Assembly: GCA_934233735.1 (NCBI GenBank)
Contig: CAKQGQ010000019.1
Span: 1-41,672, forward strand
Reading direction: 5' to 3'
DNA: 41,672 nucleotides
From: an uncultured Clostridia bacterium
GTDB lineage: Bacteria; Bacillota; Clostridia; Peptostreptococcales; Anaerovoracaceae
Below the pieces are notes generated by a model. The model was given only the letters and a program-made list of their open reading frames with translations, was not told where the DNA came from and ran no database searches. Below, piece after piece: positions 24,533 through 32,551 of this stretch. Numbering within the stretch: the first letter of the stretch is position 1; each line of letters begins with the position of its first letter. Made by a program: the position numbers and the translations under genes.

Positions 24533-26911
24533 ATGCTTACGGAAAGAATCCAATATTTAAAAGACAAACAGAGAAACACAACACCTACATTCAGCGCAGA
24601 AAGAGCCAGACTGGCAACGGAAGCTTATCAGAAATTCGGAGGCGAGCCAAATGTACTCTTGAAGGCAAAAATGCTGTATTACATCATGGAAAACATGACG
24701 CTCTATCTTGATAAGGGTGACCTGATTGCCGGAAACTACACCGACAGACCGAGATGTGCGCCGATTTTCCCGGAATTCGCATCCAAGTGGATTGAAGACG
24801 AAATCGATACTTTCACGACGAGAACTTTGGACAGAATGGTTGCTTCCGATGAAATGAAGCAGGAAGTACTCGACATTCTGAAATACTGGGAAGGAAAATC
24901 CTTTGATGAGGTTACGGCAAATGCCTGCAAGCCGGAAGCGATTGACGCAGCAAACTCCGGCATTCTTTCCATCGGCGGCATGGAAACAAGCACGGGACAT
25001 GTGCTTCCGAACTATCCGAGAATTTTCAAAACCGGTCTGAGAGCTGTTATCGACGACTGTAAGGAAAGAATCGCAAATACAACCGTTGCATGTCAGGCAG
25101 ATCAGGAAAAGGTTGATTACTGGAACGCAACGATTATCTCATGTGAAGCATGCATCCTTTATGCGCACAGACAGGCAGAACTGATGGATAAGCTTGCGGC
25201 TGAGGAAACCGACGCAGAAAGAAAGGCAGAACTGGAAACGATGGCTGCGAACTTAAGACAGGTTCCGGAATTCCCGGTACAGTCTTTCTGGCAGGCAATC
25301 CAGTGTGCATGGATTATTCATATCACGATGTGGATTGAAAGCAACGGTCACTCCAATTCCTATTCGTCGTTTGACCGTGCAATCAACGATTATTATGTAG
25401 CAGACCTCGAATCCGGCAAGATTACAAAGCGTCTTGCACTTGACATTCTGGAATGCTTCTTCATTAAGAATACAGATATTTTGAAATTGAGACCGGCTTA
25501 CTTCAGCGAAAGCTGGGCAGGCTACCCAATTTGGCAGAACATGACAATCGGCGGTATTGGCAACGACGGTAAGGATGCCTGCAACGAAGCAACCATGCTT
25601 CTTCTGGAAGCAAACGAAGAAGTACAGACTTCACAGCCGACGATGTCACTCAGATACCACAGACATATGTCAGAAGAAGTTTTCAACAAAGCGATTTCCA
25701 TGATTCAGCGCGGCATGGCAACACCGTCTTTCTTTAACGACGATGTATGCATTCCGCTGATTCTCACAAAATGCGATGGCATCAACATTGAGGACGCAAG
25801 AAACTACGGTATGCTGGGCTGCGTACAGCCGGTTCCGGGCGGAAAGACCGACGGAAGAGCGCAGGTTGGTACTGTAAACCTTCTGAAATGTGTGGAATTT
25901 GCGATGCACGACGGCTTCGACCCGATGACAGGAAAGCAGACAGGCCCTCATACAGGCAAATTCGTTGACTTCAAGACTTATGACGAGTTCTTTGAAGCTG
26001 TGCTGAAGCAGATTGATTTCTCCTTCGACCTGATGATTAATGCATACAACTCGGTTGCGGCAATCCATACAATCAGACAGAACATGGTATTTGCGTCCAT
26101 GACAATCGACGGATGTATCGAAAAAGCAAAATCCCTGCAGCAGGGCGGCGCGAAGTACAACTACTCCGGCGCGCTTGCAGACGCGCTTGCAAACGCAATG
26201 GACTCCCTTGCAGCAGTAAAATACTTTGTATTTGACAAGAAAGAAATCACCGCGCAGGAACTTTTAGACGCTTGTGACAACAACTTCCCGGATGAAGCAT
26301 TCCGTCTGAGACTGCTCAACCGTGCACCGAAGTACGGCAACAACGACGAATATGTTGACTTAATCGGAAACAAGATTGTAAGACATATCAATAAATTCCT
26401 GGAAGGTTACAGAGACAGCCGCGGCGCAAGATTCGCATTCGACATCGAATCCCAGTCCTATAACATCAAGCAGGGTAAGTGCGTAGGCGCAACTCCTGAA
26501 GGAAGAAGATCCGGCGAATCTCTTGCTGATAACGTTTCCCCTGCTATGGGACGCGACGTTCACGGTCCGACAGCTACCGTTCTTTCCGTAGCAAAGATTG
26601 ACCAGCTGAACACAACTGACGGTACTTTATACAACCTGCGTTTCGACCCGAGATCCATTTCCGGTGAAAAGGGTATTGAAACTCTGGGCGGCGTTGTAAA
26701 GACATATTTTGAATACAACGGACACCACATCCAGATTAATGTTGTAGACGACGATACGCTTCGTGACGCACAGGAACACCCTGAAAACTACAAGAACCTT
26801 CTGGTTCGTGTTGCAGGCTACCTCGCTTACTTCACAGAGCTTGACAAGAGCGTTCAGGACAACATCATTTCCAGAACCGTTCACAAACCGGACGGCGGCT
26901 GCGGATGCTAA
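24533..26911 (+). CDS. Glycyl radical enzyme with atypical active site (Gln at the catalytic Glu position)
   Basis: 792 residues, a full-length GRE. The thiyl cysteine is C430 in GMLGCVQPVPGG, but the residue two after it is Q432, where dehydratase, decarboxylase and C-N or C-S lyase GREs normally have Glu. The glycyl loop is RVAGYLAYF with G762, Leu replacing the usual Ser. The end DGGCGC is an extra Cys-rich tail. The substrate-side segment STGHVLPNYPRIFKTGL differs from the two other GREs here. A ProC gene nearby first suggests hydroxyproline dehydratase HypD, but HypD keeps the Glu (GCVET). I therefore leave the reaction open. The gene has its own activase 32 nt downstream and a divergent AraC regulator. 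Confidence 0.85.
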   Translation: MLTERIQYLKDKQRNTTPTFSAERARLATEAYQKFGGEPNVLLKAKMLYYIMENMTLYLDKGDLIAGNYTDRPRCAPIFPEFASKWIEDEIDTFTTRTLDRMVASDEMKQEVLDILKYWEGKSFDEVTANACKPEAIDAANSGILSIGGMETSTGHVLPNYPRIFKTGLRAVIDDCKERIANTTVACQADQEKVDYWNATIISCEACILYAHRQAELMDKLAAEETDAERKAELETMAANLRQVPEFPVQSFWQAIQCAWIIHITMWIESNGHSNSYSSFDRAINDYYVADLESGKITKRLALDILECFFIKNTDILKLRPAYFSESWAGYPIWQNMTIGGIGNDGKDACNEATMLLLEANEEVQTSQPTMSLRYHRHMSEEVFNKAISMIQRGMATPSFFNDDVCIPLILTKCDGINIEDARNYGMLGCVQPVPGGKTDGRAQVGTVNLLKCVEFAMHDGFDPMTGKQTGPHTGKFVDFKTYDEFFEAVLKQIDFSFDLMINAYNSVAAIHTIRQNMVFASMTIDGCIEKAKSLQQGGAKYNYSGALADALANAMDSLAAVKYFVFDKKEITAQELLDACDNNFPDEAFRLRLLNRAPKYGNNDEYVDLIGNKIVRHINKFLEGYRDSRGARFAFDIESQSYNIKQGKCVGATPEGRRSGESLADNVSPAMGRDVHGPTATVLSVAKIDQLNTTDGTLYNLRFDPRSISGEKGIETLGGVVKTYFEYNGHHIQINVVDDDTLRDAQEHPENYKNLLVRVAGYLAYFTELDKSVQDNIISRTVHKPDGGCGC

Positions 26912-26943
26912 TTCCGAACGCTGAACGGAAAGGAGAGACCGCT

Positions 26944-27867
26944 ATGAGTGAACAGAAAAAGGCTTTGCTTGGCGGAATACAAAAATTTTCGACGGAGGAT
27001 GGTCCGGGCATCCGGACCACCGTCTTTTTTAAAGGCTGCCCGATTAACTGCAAATGGTGCCATAATCCCGATTTAATCAGCTATCAACCTCAGCTTTTGC
27101 ATTCGCCGAATAAATGTATCGGCTGCGGAGCCTGTGTCAAAGCATGCCCAAACGGCGCGATAAGCTCCGGGGAAGCCGGAATCCGGGTTGACCGCAGTCT
27201 TTGCAAAAATTGCGGCGTCTGCACGCACACCTGCTATACCGACGCCCTCAAAATGTCGGGTGATGCGAAAAGCGCTGATGAAATTATGACGGAAATTCTT
27301 ACCGATAAGAGTTTTTATGATAAGACAGGCGGCGGCGTGACGCTGAGCGGCGGCGAAGTGACTTCGCATGCGGATTTTGCGGAGAAAATCGTGGAAGCCT
27401 GCGCCAAAAAGAAAATCGGAACTGCGATTGATACCTGCGGCTATGCGGCATACGAGAATCTCGAAAGGCTGGCACGCGGCGCGCAGTATATTTTATATGA
27501 CATCAAATGCATTGACTCAGATAAGCATAAAGAGCTTACAGGCGTGCCGAACAAGCTCATACTGGATAATCTCAGAAAGCTGGCAGAAGATGCGGACTTA
27601 AAGAGCAAAATTATCATCAGAATGCCGCTGGTGCATCCTGTAAACGACAGCATGGAATATATGCAGCAGACCTGTGATTTCTTGAAAGAGTTGGGTCTGC
27701 ACGAGGTGAACGGAATCCCGTATCACAACCTTGGCTTATCGAAATCCAGAAGTCTGGGCGTGACGCCGGTTGAGTTTGAAACGCCGTCTGATGAGCATCT
27801 GGACGTGATTCAGGCGCTTTTTGAGAAAGCGGGAATGCATTTTACAATTATGGGAAGGGATTCCTAA
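26944..27867 (+). CDS. Glycyl radical enzyme activase (radical SAM) for the third GRE
   Basis: 307 residues from ATG 26944 (AAAGGAGAG upstream); a start at 26905 without a ribosome site was rejected. The radical-SAM motif CPINCKWC is at about residues 31-38. Two ferredoxin-type cluster motifs follow (CIGCGACVKAC and CKNCGVCTHTC), then GGGVTLSGGEV. It installs the glycyl radical on the GRE immediately upstream. It is related to, but clearly distinct from, the activase at 9392, consistent with each GRE module bringing its own. Confidence 0.92.
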   Translation: MSEQKKALLGGIQKFSTEDGPGIRTTVFFKGCPINCKWCHNPDLISYQPQLLHSPNKCIGCGACVKACPNGAISSGEAGIRVDRSLCKNCGVCTHTCYTDALKMSGDAKSADEIMTEILTDKSFYDKTGGGVTLSGGEVTSHADFAEKIVEACAKKKIGTAIDTCGYAAYENLERLARGAQYILYDIKCIDSDKHKELTGVPNKLILDNLRKLAEDADLKSKIIIRMPLVHPVNDSMEYMQQTCDFLKELGLHEVNGIPYHNLGLSKSRSLGVTPVEFETPSDEHLDVIQALFEKAGMHFTIMGRDS

Positions 27868-27894
27868 CAGAAATCAAAGCATTAAAAACGATAT

Positions 27895-27930
27895 AAAAAT
27901 ACAGTACCAAGAGCGGCACTGTATTTTTTT
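27895..27930. terminator. Bidirectional terminator between the activase and proC
   Basis: AAAAATACAGT (27895-27905), a 12-nt loop and ACTGTATTTTT (27918-27928) continuing in T. The genes are convergent and share it. Confidence 0.8.
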
Positions 27931-27946
27931 ACGACTTCAATATTTA

Positions 27947-28747
27947 TTATAATGAGTTTGTTTTGTTAAAGCCTGCGATTACGGATTCCATAACGGAAGA
28001 CTGAAAGCCTGTCTGCTTGAGCGCGCGAAGTGATTCGATCGTAACACCTGCCGGAGAAGTCATCATTCCGCTCTTAGCGGACGGTTCGAGACCGGTTGCG
28101 TCGATGAGCTTCGCAGCTCCGAGAATGTTCTTTACCGCCATATCCTTAGCGACTTCTCTCGGAAAACCTACATATACGCCTGCGTCTGTGAGCGCTTCCA
28201 TGAGCTGATAGCAGAAAAGCGGTCCGACATTGCAGTAAGAAGTGAAGGCGTTAAAGAGATCTTCGCTGATTTCCTGAATCTGTCCGAGGTACTGAACATA
28301 AGCTTTCGCAGTTTCCTTGTCTTCAGCTGTGCAGTTTGCGTTGAAGCACATTGCCGAGTAGCCGGACTGTGTAGCAATCATCGTGTTTGGAGTCATGCGG
28401 ATAATTTTTTTGTCTGTGCCGAGCGTCTGCGCGATTTTTTCGATTTTCGTTGCAGCTGCGATAGAAATGATAATCTGGTTTTCGTTTACCAATGGTGCAA
28501 GGTAAGCAACGACATCGGAAACAAATTTCGGCACTACCGCAATAATCAGAATGTCAGCATTTTTCACTTCCTCTGCAGGGTCTGCAGATGTGCTGACTCC
28601 GTACTTTTCTGTCAGATACGCGCGGCGTGCATCGACAGGTTCTTTTACCGTGATATTGGCAGGAGATACATTTCCGTTGCTGATAAAGCCGTTGATGATG
28701 CCTTCAGCCATGTTGCCTCCGCCTAAAAATACAATTTTGCGTTCCAT
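27947..28747 (-). CDS. proC: Pyrroline-5-carboxylate reductase
   Basis: 266 residues, normal ProC length. The N-terminal Rossmann motif is VFLGGGNMAEGII. The C-terminal dimerisation domain has the ProC signature region (VGFPREVAKDMAVKNILGAAKL and SPAGVTIESLRALKQTGFQSSVMESV). It reduces 1-pyrroline-5-carboxylate to proline with NAD(P)H in the cytosol. In HypD-type hydroxyproline pathways such an enzyme (HypC) finishes conversion to proline. Here it is divergent from a symporter gene and shares operators with the mutase operon, so a catabolic rather than purely biosynthetic role is likely. ATG 28747 has AAAGGA upstream. Confidence 0.93.
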   Translation of the reverse strand: MERKIVFLGGGNMAEGIINGFISNGNVSPANITVKEPVDARRAYLTEKYGVSTSADPAEEVKNADILIIAVVPKFVSDVVAYLAPLVNENQIIISIAAATKIEKIAQTLGTDKKIIRMTPNTMIATQSGYSAMCFNANCTAEDKETAKAYVQYLGQIQEISEDLFNAFTSYCNVGPLFCYQLMEALTDAGVYVGFPREVAKDMAVKNILGAAKLIDATGLEPSAKSGMMTSPAGVTIESLRALKQTGFQSSVMESVIAGFNKTNSL

Positions 28748-28796
28748 GATACTATGTCCTTTCCTAAGAGCCCTATAATTTCTATATTATATTGTT

Positions 28797-28859
28797 ATTA
28801 TATCGACAATCTCATCAGTTGTCAAGATGTCTGACAACAAAAATAAAAATGTCAGACAA
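28797..28859 (-). promoter_or_regulatory. proC promoter with two FadR-type operators
   Basis: Minus strand TTGACA (28825-28820), 17 nt, TATAAT (28802-28797): a consensus promoter. ATGTCTGACAA (28827-28837) abuts the -35 box and ATGTCAGACAA (28849-28859) lies 22 bp further upstream, two helical turns, so a regulator could bind both on one face. Confidence 0.7.
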
Positions 28860-28882
28860 CGAAAATAATATTACAATAGGGC

Positions 28883-28939
28883 TTGACAAAAATTTAATAA
28901 TAGTGTATTCTAATGATTAAGAAAAGTGTTGTCAGACAA
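28883..28939 (+). promoter_or_regulatory. Symporter promoter with downstream FadR-type operator
   Basis: TTGACA (28883-28888), 17 nt, TATTCT (28906-28911), start near 28918. The perfect operator TTGTCAGACAA (28929-28939) lies just after the start, a repressor position. The 308-bp proC-symporter spacer holds no gene; the leader is about 138 nt. Confidence 0.65.
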
Positions 28940-29055
28940 CGATATAAAACAAACAATTTATTGCCTCGTTAATGTATACTTGTAAAAACGGAATTTTTAA
29001 TACCTTTATTTAAGAAGAATATGTTACAATCATTGAGGCAAGGAAGGAGTAAAAA

Positions 29056-30474
29056 ATGTCAACTATCACAATAGTAATGTTAATCGTGTATGTAGTTGTA
29101 TTCGGTGGCGGAAGCGTTTGGTGCATCAAGAAGTCTTTAGCAGGCAACAAGCAGCACGCGGTAGCTGAAGGCGAAGGAGACGGATTCAGTTCCAGAATCG
29201 GATACATATTGTCAACCATCGGTATGGCAGTAGGCGTAGGAGCAATGTGGAGATTCCCGATGCTCTGTGCGAAATGGGGAGGCGGTGCATTCGTACTCGC
29301 ATTCATCGTTATTACAATCGCACTTGTAATCCCGGCAGGTTTTGCGGAAACCGCTTACGGCAGACTAAAAGGAAAAGAACATATGTCAGGTATGAGCGAA
29401 GACGGAGGTGTTTTCGGCAAAATCCTCGGTGCGCTTTGTTCCCTCGACCAGTTATTCCTCTGGGCATACTATCCGGCTATTTTAGGTCTTGTAATCGTTT
29501 ATATCGGCAAGACAGCAACCTCAGGTATCGGCTATGCAGATAATTCGGAAGCTGTATGGGACAGCCTGAACGGAAATAAAATGCTTCAGTACGGTCTAAT
29601 CCTTGTTATCCTTCTTTTCACAGCACTGATTACTGTTCGCGGCATTAAAAACGGTATTGAAAAAATTTGTAAAGTTATGCTTCCTGCATTAGGCGTTATC
29701 TTAGTCGTTCTGGTAATCGGCGTATGTACGATTGACGGAATCGCAGAAGGCATCGAATATTATGTAAAACCGGATTGGGCGGTACTTGCAAATCCTTCGA
29801 TGTGGGCAGAAGCAGCCGGCATGGCACTCTTCGCAGTAGGCCTTGGACCTGGCGTCCTTTATGCTTACGGCAGATACACAAACAAATCCCAGGACATCGC
29901 GATGGACTTCGTTTCTGTTAATGTTCTGCAGCTGACAATTTGTCTGCTTTCCGGATTCGTAATCATTCCGGCGGTTAAGGTATTCGGTTTCGACCCGATG
30001 ATGGGTAAGGGAATCATGTTCGTAGCACTTCCGAAGGTATTTGAAAGTCTGCCGGCAGGCGCTGTATTCATGATCCTGTTCTACATCGCGCTGTTATTCG
30101 CAGGAATTTCTTCCTCTATTTCGCAGCTTGAAGTTGGACTTAATCTCTTTACAGATAAAATCGGATTTAACCTTACGAGAAAGAAAGGTACAATTGTAGC
30201 ATTTGTTGTAGCGGCACTCGTTGCAATTCCTTGTGCGTTCAACGATTCTTTCTTCGCAGTATTCGATACAATTATCGGTTCCATCGGATACGACATCTGC
30301 GCATTAAGCATTGCATTACTGGTTGGATGGAAGTACGGCGCTGCAAAGATCAGAGCAGCATACAACGAAACCTGCGAAATCAAGTGGGGCAGCTGGATTG
30401 ATGTTATGTATAAGTATGTTTTCGTAATTGTTATGGCATTCTTCACAGTTCAGGCACTGATTGACTTGTTCTAA
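29056..30474 (+). CDS. Sodium:neurotransmitter symporter (SNF/LeuT-type) family transporter
   Basis: 472 residues, about 12 membrane segments of the LeuT fold. TM1 carries GYILSTIGMAVGVGAMWRFP, the family signature (usually GNIWRFPY), here varied to GAMWRFPM. An additional hydrophobic segment (residues about 4-26) and a charged linker precede it. Unwound TM6 (AAGMALFAVGLGPG) and a TM8 Ser-rich stretch (FAGISSSISQLE) for Na+ binding are visible. It should take up an amino acid with sodium. Divergence from proC and the shared operators suggest proline, hydroxyproline or the substrate of the mutase or third GRE. RBS AGGAAGGAG precedes ATG 29056. Confidence 0.9.
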   Translation: MSTITIVMLIVYVVVFGGGSVWCIKKSLAGNKQHAVAEGEGDGFSSRIGYILSTIGMAVGVGAMWRFPMLCAKWGGGAFVLAFIVITIALVIPAGFAETAYGRLKGKEHMSGMSEDGGVFGKILGALCSLDQLFLWAYYPAILGLVIVYIGKTATSGIGYADNSEAVWDSLNGNKMLQYGLILVILLFTALITVRGIKNGIEKICKVMLPALGVILVVLVIGVCTIDGIAEGIEYYVKPDWAVLANPSMWAEAAGMALFAVGLGPGVLYAYGRYTNKSQDIAMDFVSVNVLQLTICLLSGFVIIPAVKVFGFDPMMGKGIMFVALPKVFESLPAGAVFMILFYIALLFAGISSSISQLEVGLNLFTDKIGFNLTRKKGTIVAFVVAALVAIPCAFNDSFFAVFDTIIGSIGYDICALSIALLVGWKYGAAKIRAAYNETCEIKWGSWIDVMYKYVFVIVMAFFTVQALIDLF

Positions 30475-30511
30475 AGAAAACATAAACAATCACCATACTT
30501 GTAATGACTTG

Positions 30512-30556
30512 GAATCATCGCTCTGTCCCCGAACAGAGCGATGATTCTTTCTTTCT
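30512..30556 (+). terminator. Terminator after the symporter gene
   Basis: A perfect 15-bp stem, GAATCATCGCTCTGT (30512-30526) with its complement at 30533-30547, and a CCCCGA loop, followed by TTTCTTTCT. Confidence 0.8.
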
Positions 30557-30661
30557 GCAAAAGAACAAAAGACAAAGAAGCTTAAGATTTTGCGCGTACT
30601 GACGCAAACAAAACGCCGCAGAGCACGAGCACTTCGGTACTCGCAAAGGTATTTTTGAAAT

Positions 30662-30862
30662 TTATGCGCAGCTGTTGATTTTTGCAAGCAACTCATCCAG
30701 CATCTCGCGGCAGGCACCGCATTTGTTTCCGATATCCGCGACTTCGCAGAGCGTCTTTAAATCCGTAATGTGCTGCTCGCGGATGATGTCTTCCACCTCG
30801 CCGAGCGTTTTGTTCTTGCATACGCAAATTTTATAATCTCTGTTTTTTCCATCTAAATACAT
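30662..30862 (-). CDS. BFD-like [2Fe-2S] small protein
   Basis: 66 residues. Four cysteines in the order CVC ... GNKCGACREML match the bacterioferritin-associated ferredoxin (BFD) domain, which binds a [2Fe-2S] cluster and usually passes electrons to iron stores or acts as part of larger redox enzymes. AGGAGATGACAAT precedes the ATG at 30862. It stands alone between two longer transcription units. The downstream side (30548-30661) has a UUCG-type hairpin near 30625-30643 that may end the transcript. No bacterioferritin gene is in the window. Confidence 0.8.
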   Translation of the reverse strand: MYLDGKNRDYKICVCKNKTLGEVEDIIREQHITDLKTLCEVADIGNKCGACREMLDELLAKINSCA

Positions 30863-30943
30863 ATTGTCATCTCCTAATAATGTGTTTAACGAAAGTATAC
30901 CACGGCGACATTTTTTAAAACATTTTGGACACTTTTTTGGAGA

Positions 30944-31045
30944 GTTTTGATGTTGAGGGGCTTTTTTGAGTTCATGTTCTAAATTTTTTTCGAAGTTTTA
31001 GATGTTGAAGAAGAAAAGTGAGTTTGTGTTCTAAAAAATTTCCAG
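30944..31045 (+). repeat. Two 51-bp direct repeat units (left pair)
   Basis: Units begin at 30944 and 30995. Both share TTTT(A)GATGTTGA, then TGAGTT, then TGTTCTAAA and a T-rich end. They lie in a 565-bp AT-rich spacer (30863-31427) in which I find no convincing gene. Confidence 0.55.
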
Positions 31046-31130
31046 AAATACCTTAAAAAATATCCAATATGTTTTTTTAAAAGAAAAAATTCCCTTTTAT
31101 GGGATTTAAGGAAAATGTACCAAAAGAAAG

Positions 31131-31170
31131 ATTCGACACTTTTCGACATTTCTCGACACAATTCGCCCCA
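31131..31170 (+). repeat. Four phased 10-bp repeats TTCGACA-nnn
   Basis: Decamers at 31131, 31141, 31151 and 31161 read TTCGACA, TTCGACA, CTCGACA and TTCGCCC in the same register, one helical turn apart. They sit between the two inverted pairs of 51-bp repeats. Confidence 0.5.
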
Positions 31171-31172
31171 GA

Positions 31173-31272
31173 GAATTTAGAACAGAAAGTCCATTTTTGC
31201 GTTTTACATCTAAATTCACATCTGAATTTTAGAACAGCAAGTCGATTTTGCAGATACCTTTCTAAATCCTCG
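31173..31272 (-). repeat. Two 51-bp direct repeat units (right pair, inverted relative to the left pair)
   Basis: Units begin with GAATTTAGAACAG at 31173 and GAATTTTAGAACAG at 31224, again 51 bp apart. The reverse complement (TTTAGATGT ... TGTTCTAAATTC) aligns with the left pair, so the four copies form a large inverted arrangement. Confidence 0.5.
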
Positions 31273-31344
31273 AAAATCGTTTCGATCGTTCGCCCGAAAA
31301 CACACACAATCTTCGAAATCACATCTTTTATTTTTCCCCCGCTG

Positions 31345-31353
31345 TGGTATAAT
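31345..31353 (+). promoter_or_regulatory. Extended -10 promoter of the CobW operon
   Basis: TGGTATAAT (TGnTATAAT) without a clear -35 box. The start would be near 31360, about 68 nt before the ATG. Confidence 0.5.
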
Positions 31354-31427
31354 TGTATTATCAGTTTTCTGCGTGCAGATTCAATGTGCGAAGGGAATCA
31401 TTTTAAGGAAAAGGAAGCGAGAAGATT

Positions 31428-32540
31428 ATGATTAAAGTTGACATTTTTTCAGGATTTTTGGGAGCAGGCAAGACCACTTTGATTAAGAAGTTAATCGAGG
31501 AAGCCTATAAGGGCGAGAAGGTTGTTTTGATAGAAAACGAGTTCGGTGAAATCGGCATTGACGGAGGATTCCTCAAGGATGCCGGCGTGGAAATCAACGA
31601 AATGAACTCCGGCTGCATTTGCTGCAGTCTGGTCGGCGATTTCGGAAAGGCATTGGAAAAGGTAATTGCGGAATTTCATCCGGACAGAATCCTGATTGAA
31701 CCGTCGGGAGTCGGCAAGCTCAGCGACATCATTCAGGCAGTTGAGGATCTGGACCTCGAAGAGGTTAAACTGAATGGATTTACGACCATCGTAGATGCAA
31801 AGAAGGTTAAGATTTACATGAAGAACTTCGGCGAGTTCTACAACAATCAGGTGGAACACGCAAGTTCGATTATTTTGAGCCATATGAAGGGCATGGAAGA
31901 TGAAAAGATTGAAAAGGTGGTTGAGACTCTTCGCGGACACAATCCAAATGCGACGATTATAACAACGGACTGGGATGCACTTTCCGGTGCTCAGATTCTT
32001 GCAGCGATGGAAAAACGCGATACGATTGAAGAGGCACTTCATCATCTCGAAGAAGAGCATGAACATGAACATCACCATCATCACGACCACGACGAGCATG
32101 ACCATGAGCATGAGCACCACCACCACCATGACCACGATGAAGACTGTTGCTGTGGTCATCACCATGAGCACGACCATGACGAGCATGACCACGAACACGA
32201 ACACCATCATGACCATGACGACCACTGCTGCTGCGGCCACGACCATGAAGGCCATCACCATGCAGACGATGTTTTCGAGAGCGTGGGTATCGAAACACCG
32301 AAGAAATTCACAAAAGAAAAGATTGAAAAGGCTTTGGAAGCTCTCGAAGATAAGGACGAGTACGGTTTCATCCTCAGAGCAAAGGGCATCGTAGAAGCAG
32401 AAGACGGACAGTGGATTCATTTCGACTATGTTCCGGGTGAACCGGATGTCAGAACCGGCGCAGCAGGCGTTACGGGAAGACTCTGCGTCATCGGTTCGGA
32501 AATCGACAGAGATAAGATTTTAAAACTTTTTGAAATATAA
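31428..32540 (+). CDS. CobW/COG0523 GTPase metallochaperone with duplicated His/Cys-rich insert
   Basis: 370 residues. The N-terminal G3E GTPase domain has GFLGAGKTT (Walker A, 9-17) and the metal-binding CxCC motif GCICC (C63, C65, C66). The CobW_C domain occupies about 285-370. Between them (211-278) is a metal-binding insert in which about half of 68 residues are His, the rest mainly Asp, Glu and Cys. It contains two copies of a unit ending in CCCGH (CCC at 240-242 and 267-269), which suggests an internal duplication. The family delivers metals such as zinc, cobalt or nickel to target proteins with GTP hydrolysis. Which metal is used here is not known. First gene of a four-gene operon. Confidence 0.92.
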   Translation: MIKVDIFSGFLGAGKTTLIKKLIEEAYKGEKVVLIENEFGEIGIDGGFLKDAGVEINEMNSGCICCSLVGDFGKALEKVIAEFHPDRILIEPSGVGKLSDIIQAVEDLDLEEVKLNGFTTIVDAKKVKIYMKNFGEFYNNQVEHASSIILSHMKGMEDEKIEKVVETLRGHNPNATIITTDWDALSGAQILAAMEKRDTIEEALHHLEEEHEHEHHHHHDHDEHDHEHEHHHHHDHDEDCCCGHHHEHDHDEHDHEHEHHHDHDDHCCCGHDHEGHHHADDVFESVGIETPKKFTKEKIEKALEALEDKDEYGFILRAKGIVEAEDGQWIHFDYVPGEPDVRTGAAGVTGRLCVIGSEIDRDKILKLFEI

Positions 32541-32551
32541 AGGAGAAATCA

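Noticed and set aside
24533..26911. Naming the third GRE trans-4-hydroxy-L-proline dehydratase (HypD)
   Set aside because: The nearby proC supports it, but HypD has GCVET with an essential Glu, while this protein has GCVQP and a different glycyl loop.
31131..31170. CRISPR array or plasmid iterons
   Set aside because: The repeats are 10 bp and contiguous, with no spacers, no cas genes and no replication protein gene nearby.
31099..31431. 110-residue plus-strand frame in the repeat region
   Set aside because: No ribosome site, no recognisable domain, it crosses the CobW promoter and overlaps the CobW start. It arises from the repeats.
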